This document shows positions 45,225-54,498 of a stretch of 54,773 nt of DNA, in pieces. How positions within the stretch are numbered: the stretch's first letter is position 1; each line of letters begins with the position of its first letter. The translations under genes and the position numbers were made by a program. Below the pieces are notes generated by a model that had not been told where the DNA came from, did no database searches, and saw nothing but the letters and a program-made list of their open reading frames with translations. The stretch spans positions 1 through 54,773 of the forward strand of contig JAQXLA010000003.1 of the NCBI GenBank assembly GCA_029011315.1, in the 5' to 3' direction. This DNA is from Desulfovibrionaceae bacterium (GTDB lineage Bacteria; Desulfobacterota; Desulfovibrionia; Desulfovibrionales; Desulfovibrionaceae).

Positions 45225-46328
45225 TCAGCGCAGCAGATCCGCAATCACATGCAGAGCCGAGCGCATAGACTGCTCATCTGCCTGCGTTCCCATGTGACCA
45301 AGACGGAAAATCTTGCCATTCAGCGAGCCGAGACTGCCTCCGGCAATCAGCCCTCTTTCCGCCATGGCCTGACGCCATTCCGGCCAGCTCCATCCACGGG
45401 GCATCTTCACCGCCGTCACCGTCGGAGAATTGACGGCATCCGCCGCAGGCCACAGCTCAAGTCCCAGATTCACAAGCCCTTCCCGGCACTGGCGGGCAAC
45501 CCGATCATGCCGATCAAAGACATTCGCCCAGCCTTCGCCCTCCAAAGCCTCAAGCGAGGCATCCAGAGCCGCAAGACCCCAGGCATTGGGCGCATACGGA
45601 AAACGCCAGGCATCTTCCGCAGCTCCCTCAAAAGGAGCCAGAGCGTCATACCCTGCATAGCCGACTTCGCGGATGCGCTCCCAGGCCGCGCCGCTCACGC
45701 TCATAAAACTCATGTCCGGCGGACAGGCCAGACATTTCTGCGATCCGCCGAGCACGCAGTCCGCATGCCACAAATCCGCCTCCACAGGCGTCCCCGCCGC
45801 GCTGGCTACGGCATCGACCACCAGAAACGGCACGCCGAGCTCCTGCTTCAAAGCTCCAAGTTCCGCAATGGGGTTCAGCGTCCCCGAAGGGGTTTCACAG
45901 TGCACGGCCGTTATCAGGACAGGACGCGTGTCCAGCACGGCCTGCCGGACACGTTCCAGCGTTGCAGCGGAAATCGTGCGGTCATACGGCTCTGAAATCA
46001 GGACGGATCGGCATCCTATGGCCTCTGCCATCGCGGCGAATCCGTCGCCGAAAACGCCGGTTCCGACGCTCAGAACCGTATCTCCGGGCTTCAGAAGGCT
46101 TTTCAAAACGCCCCACAGCACTACCATGCCTTCGCCCGTGCAGATCAGGACATCTTCCCTTGTTCCCAGCACCGTCTGCAGACGTCTGCGAACCGCGTTG
46201 TAAAGATCCATGAAAGCCGGATCCGTGCGCGGGGGGCCATAATCACGAGCCATGGCACGGGCCGCCGCAGGATGCACGGAAACAGGCCCGGGATAAAAGG
46301 GCATGGACGCATAGCGAAAGTCCGACAT
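45225..46328 (-). CDS. Class V aminotransferase (alanine-glyoxylate / serine-pyruvate type)
   Basis: A 367-residue PLP enzyme. It has PGPVSVHPAAARAM near the start, CTGEGMVVLWGVLKSLL, VHCETPSGTLNPI, the Asp in VDAVASAAG and the PLP lysine in GGSQKCLACPPDMSF. Members transfer the amino group between alanine or serine and glyoxylate or pyruvate; the exact pair is not predictable here. GGAGG lies just before the ATG at 46328. It converges with queF with a 9-bp gap and no clear hairpin. Confidence 0.9.
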   Translation of the reverse strand: MSDFRYASMPFYPGPVSVHPAAARAMARDYGPPRTDPAFMDLYNAVRRRLQTVLGTREDVLICTGEGMVVLWGVLKSLLKPGDTVLSVGTGVFGDGFAAMAEAIGCRSVLISEPYDRTISAATLERVRQAVLDTRPVLITAVHCETPSGTLNPIAELGALKQELGVPFLVVDAVASAAGTPVEADLWHADCVLGGSQKCLACPPDMSFMSVSGAAWERIREVGYAGYDALAPFEGAAEDAWRFPYAPNAWGLAALDASLEALEGEGWANVFDRHDRVARQCREGLVNLGLELWPAADAVNSPTVTAVKMPRGWSWPEWRQAMAERGLIAGGSLGSLNGKIFRLGHMGTQADEQSMRSALHVIADLLR

Positions 46329-46432
46329 TGTTTCCTCCATGATCAAAAACATACAGACATTATAAAAAATCCGCAGCCTCATGGAGGTGCGGACAGCAGC
46401 GGCATCGGGGCATCGGGAAAAGCCGAAGCTCC

Positions 46433-47077
46433 CTATTCATCTATCCAGAAGCGAATAGACGAAGCAACCAGCTGCAACGTATTTTTTTCCTTGTCAATCA
46501 CGATAGCCCCGGCGATTTCGTCTCCAAAGCTCTCCAGAATTTCATTCACGTCATCTTGATGCGCACAGCCGGACACCAGCGCGTCGTATACGCTTTCGGG
46601 CACAAACAGCATGGTACAGACCAGCAGCTCTTCATCTTGCTCAAAACGCCTGAGAGCCAGATCTTCCGCTCCGGCACAGGATCGCTCGTCACTGCCGTCG
46701 GCAGAAAGCCGAAAGAGATCGGTCGTGGGATCCTCTCCCGTATCAATCTGCACAGGCCGCAGCTTCTTCGCCTGCAGATGCTCCCGAAAAGCCTTCATCA
46801 GCCTGGGGGAACGGGTTCCGGTAAAGGTCAGCCCCCGCACGACTTTTTCCTCAAGCCAGGCCTGAACTTCCAGCTGCTCTCCCTTCCAGGATATTCCGCA
46901 GACAAACGTTTCCTCATCTTCCGCCGGCTGAAGCTGATTCAGAGCCTGAGGCGGAAGCTCCTGATTCGGCTTGCACGCCATCCAGTCGAAAGCATCTCCG
47001 GCAAGACAGTCAGATACGGAAAAAAGCATCAGAAAAAACAGAATCCAAACGGCTCGGAATGCTTTGAAAACCTGCAT
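46433..47077 (-). CDS. Secreted protein of unknown function
   Basis: A 214-residue protein with a signal peptide (about 1-26, cleavage near CLA-GDA). The mature part has four Cys residues (MACKPN, FVCGISW, RSCAGAED, LVCTML), perhaps in disulphides, and further on a Cys in SGCAHQDD. No family is recognised. It follows rimM by 23 bp on the same strand, so it may share the rpsP-rimM transcript in the place where trmD is usually found. Confidence 0.7.
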   Translation of the reverse strand: MQVFKAFRAVWILFFLMLFSVSDCLAGDAFDWMACKPNQELPPQALNQLQPAEDEETFVCGISWKGEQLEVQAWLEEKVVRGLTFTGTRSPRLMKAFREHLQAKKLRPVQIDTGEDPTTDLFRLSADGSDERSCAGAEDLALRRFEQDEELLVCTMLFVPESVYDALVSGCAHQDDVNEILESFGDEIAGAIVIDKEKNTLQLVASSIRFWIDE

Positions 47078-47100
47078 AGATCACACCTGCGAGAACCGGT

Positions 47101-47631
47101 TTACGGCTTCAGATACAGTTCAAGAAGTCCTTCAGGAGGACGAATGACAATGCCGTCTTCAAGGTGAATGGATACAACAAATTCGGGAACTGCTGGAAGA
47201 AGAATTTCCCTGCCATCGTCAGTGAGAATACGCCAGGTCTCCTGCTCTCCCAAATCGATCGCTTCATCCAGCGTGCCGATCCGGGATCCGTCTGTCAGAA
47301 AAACAGGAAGCCCCGTCAAATCATCAATATAAAATTCGTCTTCATCAAGTTCCGGCAAACGAGATTCAGGGATTAGAATGCTCATGCCCCGCAGAGCTGC
47401 GGCCGCCGTCCGATCCTCAACGCCTTTGAGATGCACCACGGGAGTGCCGCGATGCTGCCGGACTGACGCGATTTCAGCACGGACAGGCGAGCGATCTCCG
47501 GCCTGAAGCCAGGCTTCGCCGAGCAGCAGATCCGTATTTTCTACGAGCAGTTCCACCCGGATATCTCCGCGAATGCCGTGCGGCCCGGCCAGTCTCCCTG
47601 CGACGACGCATTCCGAAGTCAAGGCAGTCAT
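47101..47631 (-). CDS. rimM: Ribosome maturation factor RimM
   Basis: A 176-residue 30S assembly factor. The start VAGRLAGPHGIRGDIRV and the PRC-barrel half with DEFYIDDLTGLPVF and LLPAVPEFVVSIHLEDGIVIRPPEGLL are typical. It overlaps khpA by 4 bp, as part of the conserved ffh-rpsP-khpA-rimM order. The usual next gene, trmD, is not here. Confidence 0.96.
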   Translation of the reverse strand: MTALTSECVVAGRLAGPHGIRGDIRVELLVENTDLLLGEAWLQAGDRSPVRAEIASVRQHRGTPVVHLKGVEDRTAAAALRGMSILIPESRLPELDEDEFYIDDLTGLPVFLTDGSRIGTLDEAIDLGEQETWRILTDDGREILLPAVPEFVVSIHLEDGIVIRPPEGLLELYLKP

Positions 47632-47885
47632 TCAATTATTTCGAGCAGCGTGCGCTTTTCCATTTTTGACGAGGCGGCACTGACCAGAATGCGCAAAACT
47701 CGAGCCGTCCGTCCCTGCTTGCCAATCACCTTGCCAAGTTCATCCTGAGCGACCCGCAGCTCTACCACGTTGTCCTGATCGCCCTCTCCTTCAATGCCTT
47801 GCACATCGACCTCATTCGGTCTGTCAACAAGCCCCTTTGCCAGAAACGCCACGAAATCCTTCATGGCTTCAAGATCCGCAGACAT
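47628..47885 (-). CDS. khpA: KH-domain RNA-binding protein KhpA
   Basis: An 85-residue single KH-domain protein. The GxxG loop lies in LGKVIGKQGRTARVLR, preceded by VVELRVAQDE. It lies between rpsP and rimM, as in many bacteria. GGAGG precedes the ATG at 47885; a GTG sits one codon earlier. Probably binds structured RNA as a dimer. Confidence 0.94.
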   Translation of the reverse strand: MSADLEAMKDFVAFLAKGLVDRPNEVDVQGIEGEGDQDNVVELRVAQDELGKVIGKQGRTARVLRILVSAASSKMEKRTLLEIIE

Positions 47886-47959
47886 CACTGCCTCCTCTGC
47901 GCATTGACTCAGGAGCAGAGCGGCTTCTGACGATCCGCCGCCCCGCTCCCCTGACAGTC

Positions 47960-48205
47960 TTAGGCGTCCTTCTTCATCCTGCGGAGAAGAGAGCGAACCG
48001 TATCGGACATCTCGGCACCCTTGCCAAGCCAGGCCTGCAGCTTCTCTTCGTTGATTTTCACCTGAGCGGGATCGGTATGAGGATTGTAGAAGCCCAGGAA
48101 TTCCAGCGGACGGCCGTCGCGGCGGCTGGCGGAATCAATGGCAACGATACGGAACATCGCACGCTTTTTGCTGCCCATACGGGTCATACGTACTTTAACG
48201 GACAT
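47960..48205 (-). CDS. rpsP: 30S ribosomal protein S16
   Basis: An 81-residue S16: [20 protein letters not shown] and [14 protein letters not shown] block ([16 protein letters not shown]) are diagnostic. AAAGGAG lies before the ATG. It lies 77 bp after ffh and 74 bp before khpA. Confidence 0.98.
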   Translation of the reverse strand: MSVKVRMTRMGSKKRAMFRIVAIDSASRRDGRPLEFLGFYNPHTDPAQVKINEEKLQAWLGKGAEMSDTVRSLLRRMKKDA

Positions 48206-48282
48206 GGATTTTCTCCTTTAAAATCGGGGTGTTTTGTGTTGCTGCGCAGAAGATCTGCGGCCTCGTTCAATGAAAAACGATA

Positions 48283-49758
48283 TCAGTGCTTTTTTCGGCG
48301 TTTCTGCCGATCGTTTTTCTTCTTTTTGGTTGAAGAATTCCCTCCGGGCAATCCGGGGAACCCGGACAAATTCGGAAAGCCTCCCGGCATCGGGAATCCC
48401 CCGGGCATGCCCGACGGAAAACCTCCGGGCAAATTTTTCGGCAGAGACGGCATGCGCCCCTTGCCGCCCATCAGCCGCTTCATCATCTGGCGCATCTGCT
48501 CAAACTGACGCAGCACCTGATTGACCTGCTGGACGGTAGTGCCGGAACCAAGCGCAATGCGTCTCCGGCGGCTGGCATCAATAAGATCCGGATTGCGGCG
48601 CTCCTTCAAAGTCATGGAGCTGATGATCGCATCGGTGCGGGCCATTTCCTGTTCGGGAATTTTCATATCGCCAAGCTTGCCGGCGAGTCCCCCGAGTCCG
48701 GGAATCAGCTTCAAAATGCTTTCCAGAGAGCCGATTTTCTTCATGCGGCGCATCTGTGTGCGGAAATCTTCGAAATTGAAAGTCGCCTTCCGCATTTTTT
48801 CCGCGATTTCTTCGGTTTCCTCAGCCCCAAATGAACTCTGGGCTTTTTCAATGAGGGTCAGCATATCCCCCATGCCGAGGATTCGTCCCGCAACCCGCCG
48901 GGGATGAAAAACTTCCATTTCCGAAAGCTTTTCCCCCATGCCGACATATTTTACGGAAGCTCCGGTCACGGACTTGATCGACAGAGCCGCACCGCCACGG
49001 GCGTCGCCGTCCATTTTCGTCAGCACAACGCCTGTCAGATCAAGATGGCTGTTGAAGGTCTCAGCGACATTCACCGCATCCTGACCGGTCATGGCGTCGG
49101 CGACAAAAAGAATTTCCTGAGGATTGACGGCAGCCTTGATTTCCTCAAGCTCCCGCATCAGCGGCTCATCGATATGCAGCCGGCCGGCCGTATCGAGAAT
49201 GACGACCGTGCACTGCTTTTCCCTGGCATCAGCCACGGCAGCCCGGGCGATGTCAACCGGATTCATTTCTACAGTTGACGGATAGCAGGGCACATCCAGC
49301 TGACGGGCCAGCGTCTGCAGCTGAGAGATGGCCGCAGGCCGGTAGACATCTGCGGGCACAAGATACGGACGCATTTTCTGCTTGCGCAGAAGATTGGCCA
49401 GCTTGCCTGCCGAAGTCGTCTTGCCCGAACCCTGCAGCCCTGCAAGCATGATGACGCCCGGCTGCGCGCCGCGCAAATTCAATTCTGAAGATTCACCGCC
49501 CAGAAGTTCCGTCAATTCGTCGTACACGGCTTTGACCAGCTGCTGAGAAGGCGTCAGATTCTTTTCCACCGCCTGCCCGACAGCCCGTTCACGAACTTTC
49601 TCAATGAACTCCCTGACGACCTTGAAGTTGACATCAGCTTCCAGCAGGGCAAGACGCACCTCGCGCAGCCCGTCGCGGATATTGTCTTCCGTCAGCTGCG
49701 CGCGTCCGCTCAGGGTGCGGAACACACCCGTCAGCCTGTCGGATAAGCTTTCAAACAT
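48283..49758 (-). CDS. ffh: Signal recognition particle protein Ffh
   Basis: A 491-residue SRP54 GTPase that targets membrane proteins co-translationally. The N domain (about 1-85) is followed by the G domain with P-loop GLQGSGKTTSAGK, DTAGRLHID and TKMDGDARGG. The C-terminal M domain is Met-rich (FEQMRQMMKRLMGGKGRMP) and ends in an unusually Gly/Pro-rich stretch (GGFPSGMPGGFPMPGGFPN) with a basic tail. The start ATG at 49758 is preceded by GGAG. First gene of the conserved ribosome-related run. Confidence 0.97.
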   Translation of the reverse strand: MFESLSDRLTGVFRTLSGRAQLTEDNIRDGLREVRLALLEADVNFKVVREFIEKVRERAVGQAVEKNLTPSQQLVKAVYDELTELLGGESSELNLRGAQPGVIMLAGLQGSGKTTSAGKLANLLRKQKMRPYLVPADVYRPAAISQLQTLARQLDVPCYPSTVEMNPVDIARAAVADAREKQCTVVILDTAGRLHIDEPLMRELEEIKAAVNPQEILFVADAMTGQDAVNVAETFNSHLDLTGVVLTKMDGDARGGAALSIKSVTGASVKYVGMGEKLSEMEVFHPRRVAGRILGMGDMLTLIEKAQSSFGAEETEEIAEKMRKATFNFEDFRTQMRRMKKIGSLESILKLIPGLGGLAGKLGDMKIPEQEMARTDAIISSMTLKERRNPDLIDASRRRRIALGSGTTVQQVNQVLRQFEQMRQMMKRLMGGKGRMPSLPKNLPGGFPSGMPGGFPMPGGFPNLSGFPGLPGGNSSTKKKKNDRQKRRKKH

Positions 49759-49912
49759 TTCGTCTCCGGAAAGAAAAAAAATGAAATGACGGCATGCAAA
49801 AACGCCGCTACAGGCGACCTTGTCTGGCAAAAAGTCCCTGACAGCGCAAATGCCGTGCAATAGTTTGAACCATGAGTATTAAAAAAGCAAGAAAATTTCT
49901 CTTATCTTCATC

Positions 49913-50425
49913 CTAGCGGATTTCAATTGGCAAATCTGCGACCTCGCGAAGCACCGTATCGGCCAGCGCATCAAGATCTTCCGGAGCGTACACACGCACC
50001 CCGGGCACCAATCCCGTTCCGTAGGCGCCGATAATATTTTCCGGAGCCAGATCCGCCGGAATGCCGGAAGCGGAAAAGTCCTGTCCGGGACGCAGCGTCA
50101 GGATTCTCGGCATGCCGCCAAGGTGCCTTCCTCCTTCCACAAGCACCACATCCGCACGGATCATCGGGAGAATTTCATCAAGCGTCCGGCGTCCGCCCCA
50201 TAAAATCATGGCTTCGCCGCTTCCCTCTCCATCGCTGAGCATCGCCACCGTCCTGCCGGGTTTCATCAGCAGAGCCGTATCCGTATCCGGGCGATCGATC
50301 TGCGCATGGCTCGTATTCTTCACCATGGCAACCGACAGTCCGCGCCCCTCCAGACAATCGGCCAGCCGGGAAATCAGCGTGGTCTTTCCGGAATTGCTGT
50401 ATCCGACCACAGCTACAGCCTTCAT
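49913..50425 (-). CDS. mobB: Molybdopterin-guanine dinucleotide biosynthesis protein MobB
   Basis: A 170-residue P-loop GTP-binding protein that helps MobA add GMP to molybdopterin. The P-loop is VVGYSNSGKTTLISRL (8-23), followed by MVKNTSHAQIDRPDTDT and ADVVLVEGGRH. GGAGG precedes the ATG at 50425; the longer upstream frame is not family-like. It suggests molybdenum or tungsten enzymes such as formate dehydrogenase elsewhere in the genome. Confidence 0.92.
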   Translation of the reverse strand: MKAVAVVGYSNSGKTTLISRLADCLEGRGLSVAMVKNTSHAQIDRPDTDTALLMKPGRTVAMLSDGEGSGEAMILWGGRRTLDEILPMIRADVVLVEGGRHLGGMPRILTLRPGQDFSASGIPADLAPENIIGAYGTGLVPGVRVYAPEDLDALADTVLREVADLPIEIR

Positions 50426-50775
50426 CACCGCTCCTCCGTTCAAAAAAAATGCAAAAAATATTGAAGATGCTGGGGATAATACAGTTTTTTGAACGCCTCT
50501 GCAAACACATTTTTCGTAAAAAGTCTCTAATACGTTGAACTCATTCATATTTTTTTATTTTTAGCAAATTGCCTATTTTAGCATGTTTTTTGCATATTAT
50601 TCACATCCTTCCTTCTTTCTTTCGGTAACCTGTGCAAAAGGTCTGGATCCTGTCCAGACCTTTTTTTTTCCGCTTCCATGCCGTATACTGTTCCGGTTTC
50701 CGAAAGTATTCTCCAGTCATGGAGATCCGGCCTGATTTTTTCTCAAACACATCCGAACCCCGGAGGTAATGAAAC
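50426..50775. other. Intergenic region with a candidate small RNA or attenuator
   Basis: No gene. On the plus strand a TATTAT (50595-50600) lies about 36 bp before a strong terminator (50636-50669), although no plus-strand gene precedes it. A second -10-like TATACT lies near 50684 and the ychJ start is at 50776. Confidence 0.45.
50636..50669 (+). terminator. Strong terminator upstream of ychJ
   Basis: Hairpin AAAAGGTCTGGA-TCCTG-TCCAGACCTTTT with a run of nine T. It closes no visible gene, so it either ends a small RNA or acts in the ychJ leader. Confidence 0.8.
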
Positions 50776-51264
50776 ATGGCTCTCTGTCCCTGCGGATCCG
50801 GCCTCGAGCTGGACAAATGCTGCGGCCCCTATATTGAAGGCGCTGCCAGCGCTCCCACGGCTGAAGCGCTTATGCGCTCCCGCTACACGGCGCACGCGCT
50901 TGGCAAATTCGATTACCTGAATGAAACGGTGCATCCCTCCATTCGCAACGAAGCCGAACACGAAGACATGAAGGAATGGTCCAAACATGTGGAATGGAGC
51001 GGCCTTGACATTATCGGCGTCAGCTCCGGCAGAGAGACTGACTCACAGGGCGAAGTCGAGTTTGAAGCCCATTACACCGTCAAAGGTTCGAAGCAGTCTC
51101 TTCACGAAAACGCCTTTTTTGTGAAGGAAGACGGAAAATGGTATTACAGCGACGGAGAACTCTTCTCTCAGGAACCGTACCGCCGCGAAAGTCCGAAGGT
51201 CGGACGCAATGATCCCTGCCCTTGCGGAAGCGGAAAAAAATACAAGAAATGCTGCGGCAAATAG
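50776..51264 (+). CDS. ychJ: YchJ-family SEC-C motif protein
   Basis: A 162-residue protein with zinc-binding SEC-C motifs at both ends: [17 protein letters not shown] (3-19) and [17 protein letters not shown] (146-162). The middle is the YchJ NTF2-like domain ([29 protein letters not shown]). The function is not established. GGAGG precedes the ATG. A terminator follows. Confidence 0.94.
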   Translation: MALCPCGSGLELDKCCGPYIEGAASAPTAEALMRSRYTAHALGKFDYLNETVHPSIRNEAEHEDMKEWSKHVEWSGLDIIGVSSGRETDSQGEVEFEAHYTVKGSKQSLHENAFFVKEDGKWYYSDGELFSQEPYRRESPKVGRNDPCPCGSGKKYKKCCGK

Positions 51265-51284
51265 TCCGCAGTTTTCTCAGCGAA

Positions 51285-51316
51285 GAGCGGGAGTGCCGGC
51301 CGGCACTCCCGCTCCT
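51285..51316. terminator. Terminator between ychJ and the oppF-like gene
   Basis: Near-perfect palindromic hairpin with arms GAGCGGGAGTGCCG and CGGCACTCCCGCTC, followed by CTTTCTT. It sits just past both converging genes. Confidence 0.7.
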
Positions 51317-51319
51317 TTC

Positions 51320-52279
51320 TTATCCATACAGATGGCAGCGCACCAGATGCGGAACGCTTCCGCCGATATCCGCAGCCTCCGGAAGCCTTTCCCTGCAGAT
51401 CGGACGGCATTCCGGACAGCGGGGATGAAAAGGGCATCCTGAAGGCGGATCAAACGGATCCGGAGGCTCGCCCGGAACAAGCGTACCGGCAGATCTGCCA
51501 AATGCCGCGGCCTGCAGAGATTTCGTATACGGATGCGCCGGACGGCTCAGAACCGCGTCGCGTTCTCCCAGTTCAAAAAATCGTCCCATATACATCACAG
51601 CAATGCGATCGCTCATGAACGCCACGGCGGGAAAGGAATGGGAAATGAAAACATACGACGTCCGCCTCATCTCCTGCATATCCTTCAGCAGATTCAGCAC
51701 CTGAGCCTGAACCGAAGCGTCCAGAGCGGAAACCGCTTCATCGCAGACCAGCACGTCCGGTTCGGCAATCAGGGCACGGGCAATGGCCGCGCGCTGTCTC
51801 TGGCCGCCGGAAAAGCTGTGCGGCCGGCGGGAAGCAAAGGAAGGATCCAGTCCAACCTGCCTGAGCATCATTTCCGTTTTTTCCCGCACAATCTCCGCCG
51901 CAAGCCCGGTGCGCCGCATCGGCTCCGCAATGCTGGCGCCAATGCTCCAGCGCGGATCCAGCGATGAAAATGGATTCTGAAAGACCATCTGCACCCGTCC
52001 GGCATGATGCTTCAGAGACAGCTTTTCGCCGTGAAACAGGATTTCGCCGGACGTCGGCGGAATCAGTCCGGTCAGCATGCGCCCCAGCGTGGACTTGCCG
52101 CAGCCGGATTCTCCAACCAGCCCGAGGGTTTCACCCTGTTCAAGCTGAAAGCTGACATCGGCCACGGCGGTCAGGGAACGCGTCTTCCCGGACAGAATAC
52201 CCCGCATTGCAAAAATCCGTCCGGCATTCCGGCAGGACAGAAGCGGAATCGACCTGCTTTCTTCCATAAGAAAAACCAT
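51320..52279 (-). CDS. Oligopeptide/dipeptide ABC transporter ATPase (OppF/DppF type)
   Basis: A 319-residue ABC ATPase. Walker A is GESGCGKST, the signature [16 protein letters not shown], Walker [13 protein letters not shown], and the C-terminal oligopeptide-transporter extension contains [20 protein letters not shown], whose Cys set can hold an Fe-S cluster. OppF normally works with OppD, two permeases and a binding protein, but none of these is adjacent, which is odd. An alternative ATG at 52267 exists; no clear ribosome-binding site was seen for either. Confidence 0.9.
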   Translation of the reverse strand: MVFLMEESRSIPLLSCRNAGRIFAMRGILSGKTRSLTAVADVSFQLEQGETLGLVGESGCGKSTLGRMLTGLIPPTSGEILFHGEKLSLKHHAGRVQMVFQNPFSSLDPRWSIGASIAEPMRRTGLAAEIVREKTEMMLRQVGLDPSFASRRPHSFSGGQRQRAAIARALIAEPDVLVCDEAVSALDASVQAQVLNLLKDMQEMRRTSYVFISHSFPAVAFMSDRIAVMYMGRFFELGERDAVLSRPAHPYTKSLQAAAFGRSAGTLVPGEPPDPFDPPSGCPFHPRCPECRPICRERLPEAADIGGSVPHLVRCHLYG

Positions 52280-52446
52280 TTATTGTTTTTTAGGTGATTT
52301 TTTAATCAAAAAACACTGTTTTTTTCTCAAAAATCACGTATGCTGGCAAAATCCGTAATCACCGGAAACAAAAGTCAGCCTGTCATTGGGGCAGTCTTTT
52401 TTTTGTTTCGTTACAACGCGCTTCGGCGCAAGGCAAGGATTTTTCC

Positions 52447-53736
52447 ATGAAACGCTTTTTTCTGTCTTTTGTCAGCCTGATGCTGTGCTTCCTAGCGCAT
52501 CTCGGCCTTACAGGCAACGCACATGCCGAAGGATTTTCCCTGACGGACTACGGCGCCCGGGGCACGGCTCTGGCCGGCGGTCTGGTAGCCCGTGCAGACG
52601 ATCCGTCGGCCGTGGCCATCAACCCCGCCGGCATCACCCAGCTCCCCGGAACGCAGATGCTGCTCGGCACGACGCTTATCAGCCCTTCCGGAACGATCAA
52701 GAACAACGTCGGCGGCACTTCCATCAGAACCGATGTTGAGCGTCATAATTGGGTCAACCCGCATCTTCATGTGACCCACCAGCTGAACGACAGATTCTGG
52801 CTGGGCGTCGGCTTTTTCAGCCGCTTCGGCCTTGGCAACTCCTATCCTGACGAATGGCCGGGCAAGGTCAATCTGCAGGCTGTCCACCTGAAAACCTTTT
52901 CCTTCAATCCCAACATTGCCTGGAAGGCAACCGAAAATCTTTCCCTGGCCGCCGGCGTAGAACTGATGTACGCCACCATGGAAATGAAGAAATGCAGCCC
53001 CTATCTGAACATGAGCGCCATGAGCCTGGATTACAACCAGCAGAAGATCAAGGGCACCTCCATCGCGCCGGCCTTCAATCTGGCCATGCACTACAAGTTC
53101 AGCGATCAGTGGAAAGCCGGCCTGACCTACCGCAGCGGCGCGCGGCTGAAAGTTGACGCGAAATCCTATTTCGAACACCAGACAAATCCCATTGCCCTGC
53201 CCGGCGTCGTGATTCCGGCTTACAGAGACAGCGACGCCTCCGGCACGCTCGTGCTGCCGGACATCATTGCCGCCGCCGTCGCCTGGTATCCCACCGACAG
53301 GCTGAGTCTGGAATTTGGCGCATCCTATACGGTCTGGAGCCAGTTCCGGCATTTCAATGTGCATCTGAAATCGCCAATGAACTATTATTCGCAGACGGAT
53401 AAGAACTGGAAGGACACCTGGTCATTCAACGTCAGCGCGGAATACAAGGCGACAGACTGGCTCGATCTCCGCTGCGGCTACATCTATGAAACCAGCTGCA
53501 TGAACATGTCCTCTCCCGACTACATGACCCCCAGCAACGGACGTCACCGCATCACGACCGGCGTCGGTCTCCATTATGGGAACTGGTCGCTTGATCTGGC
53601 TTATGCCTATCTCATCATCCGCCAGCTGAATTACGATGAAGCAGCCAGAACGCATGCCTCTTCCGGTATCATTCCCGGACATTCTGAAAACGGACGCTCG
53701 CATATCGTAGCGACCTCGCTCAGCTATAGATTCTAG
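52447..53736 (+). CDS. FadL/OmpP1-family outer-membrane transporter
   Basis: A 429-residue outer-membrane beta-barrel for hydrophobic substrates such as long-chain fatty acids. The signal peptide ends near AHA-EGFSL (about 27). The hatch-domain motif DYGARGTALAGGLVARADDPSAVAINPAG follows directly, and the rest alternates beta strands to a terminal aromatic residue (ATSLSYRF). AAGGCAAGGA lies before the ATG. A hairpin terminator follows at 53767. Confidence 0.93.
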   Translation: MKRFFLSFVSLMLCFLAHLGLTGNAHAEGFSLTDYGARGTALAGGLVARADDPSAVAINPAGITQLPGTQMLLGTTLISPSGTIKNNVGGTSIRTDVERHNWVNPHLHVTHQLNDRFWLGVGFFSRFGLGNSYPDEWPGKVNLQAVHLKTFSFNPNIAWKATENLSLAAGVELMYATMEMKKCSPYLNMSAMSLDYNQQKIKGTSIAPAFNLAMHYKFSDQWKAGLTYRSGARLKVDAKSYFEHQTNPIALPGVVIPAYRDSDASGTLVLPDIIAAAVAWYPTDRLSLEFGASYTVWSQFRHFNVHLKSPMNYYSQTDKNWKDTWSFNVSAEYKATDWLDLRCGYIYETSCMNMSSPDYMTPSNGRHRITTGVGLHYGNWSLDLAYAYLIIRQLNYDEAARTHASSGIIPGHSENGRSHIVATSLSYRF

Positions 53737-53766
53737 GAACACCCTCTTAGGTTCCACGACATATAG

Positions 53767-53800
53767 AAAAAGCCTCCGTGTTGCCGACCGGAGGCTTTTT
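53767..53800 (+). terminator. Terminator after the FadL-family gene
   Basis: Hairpin AAAAAGCCTCCG / CGGAGGCTTTTT with a short loop. Confidence 0.88.
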
Positions 53801-53875
53801 CATTGCCTGATATCTTCCAAAAAGGCGTTTTTTTCTTGCTAAAAGACCTTCTATTGCATAGAATGCCAATTCTGC

Positions 53876-53970
53876 GGAGAGGTAGCGAAGCTGGCCGTAA
53901 CGCGCGCGACTCGAAATCGCGTTATCGGTTAATCCCCGGTACGTGGGTTCGAATCCCACCCTCTCCGCCA
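53876..53970 (+). tRNA. tRNA-Ser (CGA)
   Basis: A 95-nt tRNA with the long variable arm of serine tRNAs. Acceptor strands are GGAGAGG and CCTCTCC, the anticodon loop is CTCGAAA (anticodon CGA), the T arm is GGGTTCGAATCCC and CCA is encoded. Confidence 0.97.
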
Positions 53971-53979
53971 CTAGCACGT

Positions 53980-54012
53980 AACCCGCTGTTTTTACAGCGG
54001 GTTTTCTTTTTT
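53980..54012 (+). terminator. Terminator after tRNA-Ser
   Basis: Hairpin AACCCGCTGT-TTTT-ACAGCGGGTT followed by a T-rich run. Confidence 0.88.
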
Positions 54013-54027
54013 GCGCGGAAGATTTTT

Positions 54028-54462
54028 CATGGGATCGATGCCCACAAGAAGATCGTTGGTAGAAAACGGCATGTAGCAGTGGATTCCGACGGTCGTCTCC
54101 TGCTCGTCAATATGACCCCGGCCAACGTGGCAGATAATACAGGAGCGCAAATGATCCTGGATGCAATGTATCGCAAGTGGCCATCAGTAAAACATTTTTT
54201 TGCAGACGGGGCCTATGAGCGCAAGTCATTGATGGACAAAGCCACCTATCTTGGATTTGTTGTGGAAGTCGTGAAACGCACACCAGGGCAGACAGGCTTT
54301 CAGCCAGTGGCGAAGCGTTGGGTAGTTGAACGGACATTCGGCTGGCTGGTTCGCTGGAGGCGTCTTGTGCGGGATTACGAGCGACGCCTTGATGTGTCTG
54401 AGTCCATGATTCAAATAGCCATGGCAAGCATACTGCTGAAACGTTTCATTATTGATAAATGA
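54028..54462 (+). pseudogene. IS5-family transposase remnant (C-terminal part)
   Basis: About 145 residues of a DDE transposase: GIDAHKKIVGRKRHVAVDSDG, VADNTGAQMILDA, FFADGAYERKSL and the end VERTFGWLVRWRRLVRDYER with the C-terminal Glu. The N-terminal part and the first catalytic Asp region are missing, no start codon fits, and the fragment begins within 60 bp of tRNA-Ser. It cannot transpose by itself. No inverted repeats were identified. Confidence 0.85.
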
Positions 54463-54498
54463 GTTTCCAAACACGCTCTCAGAGGAAAGGAGATTACA

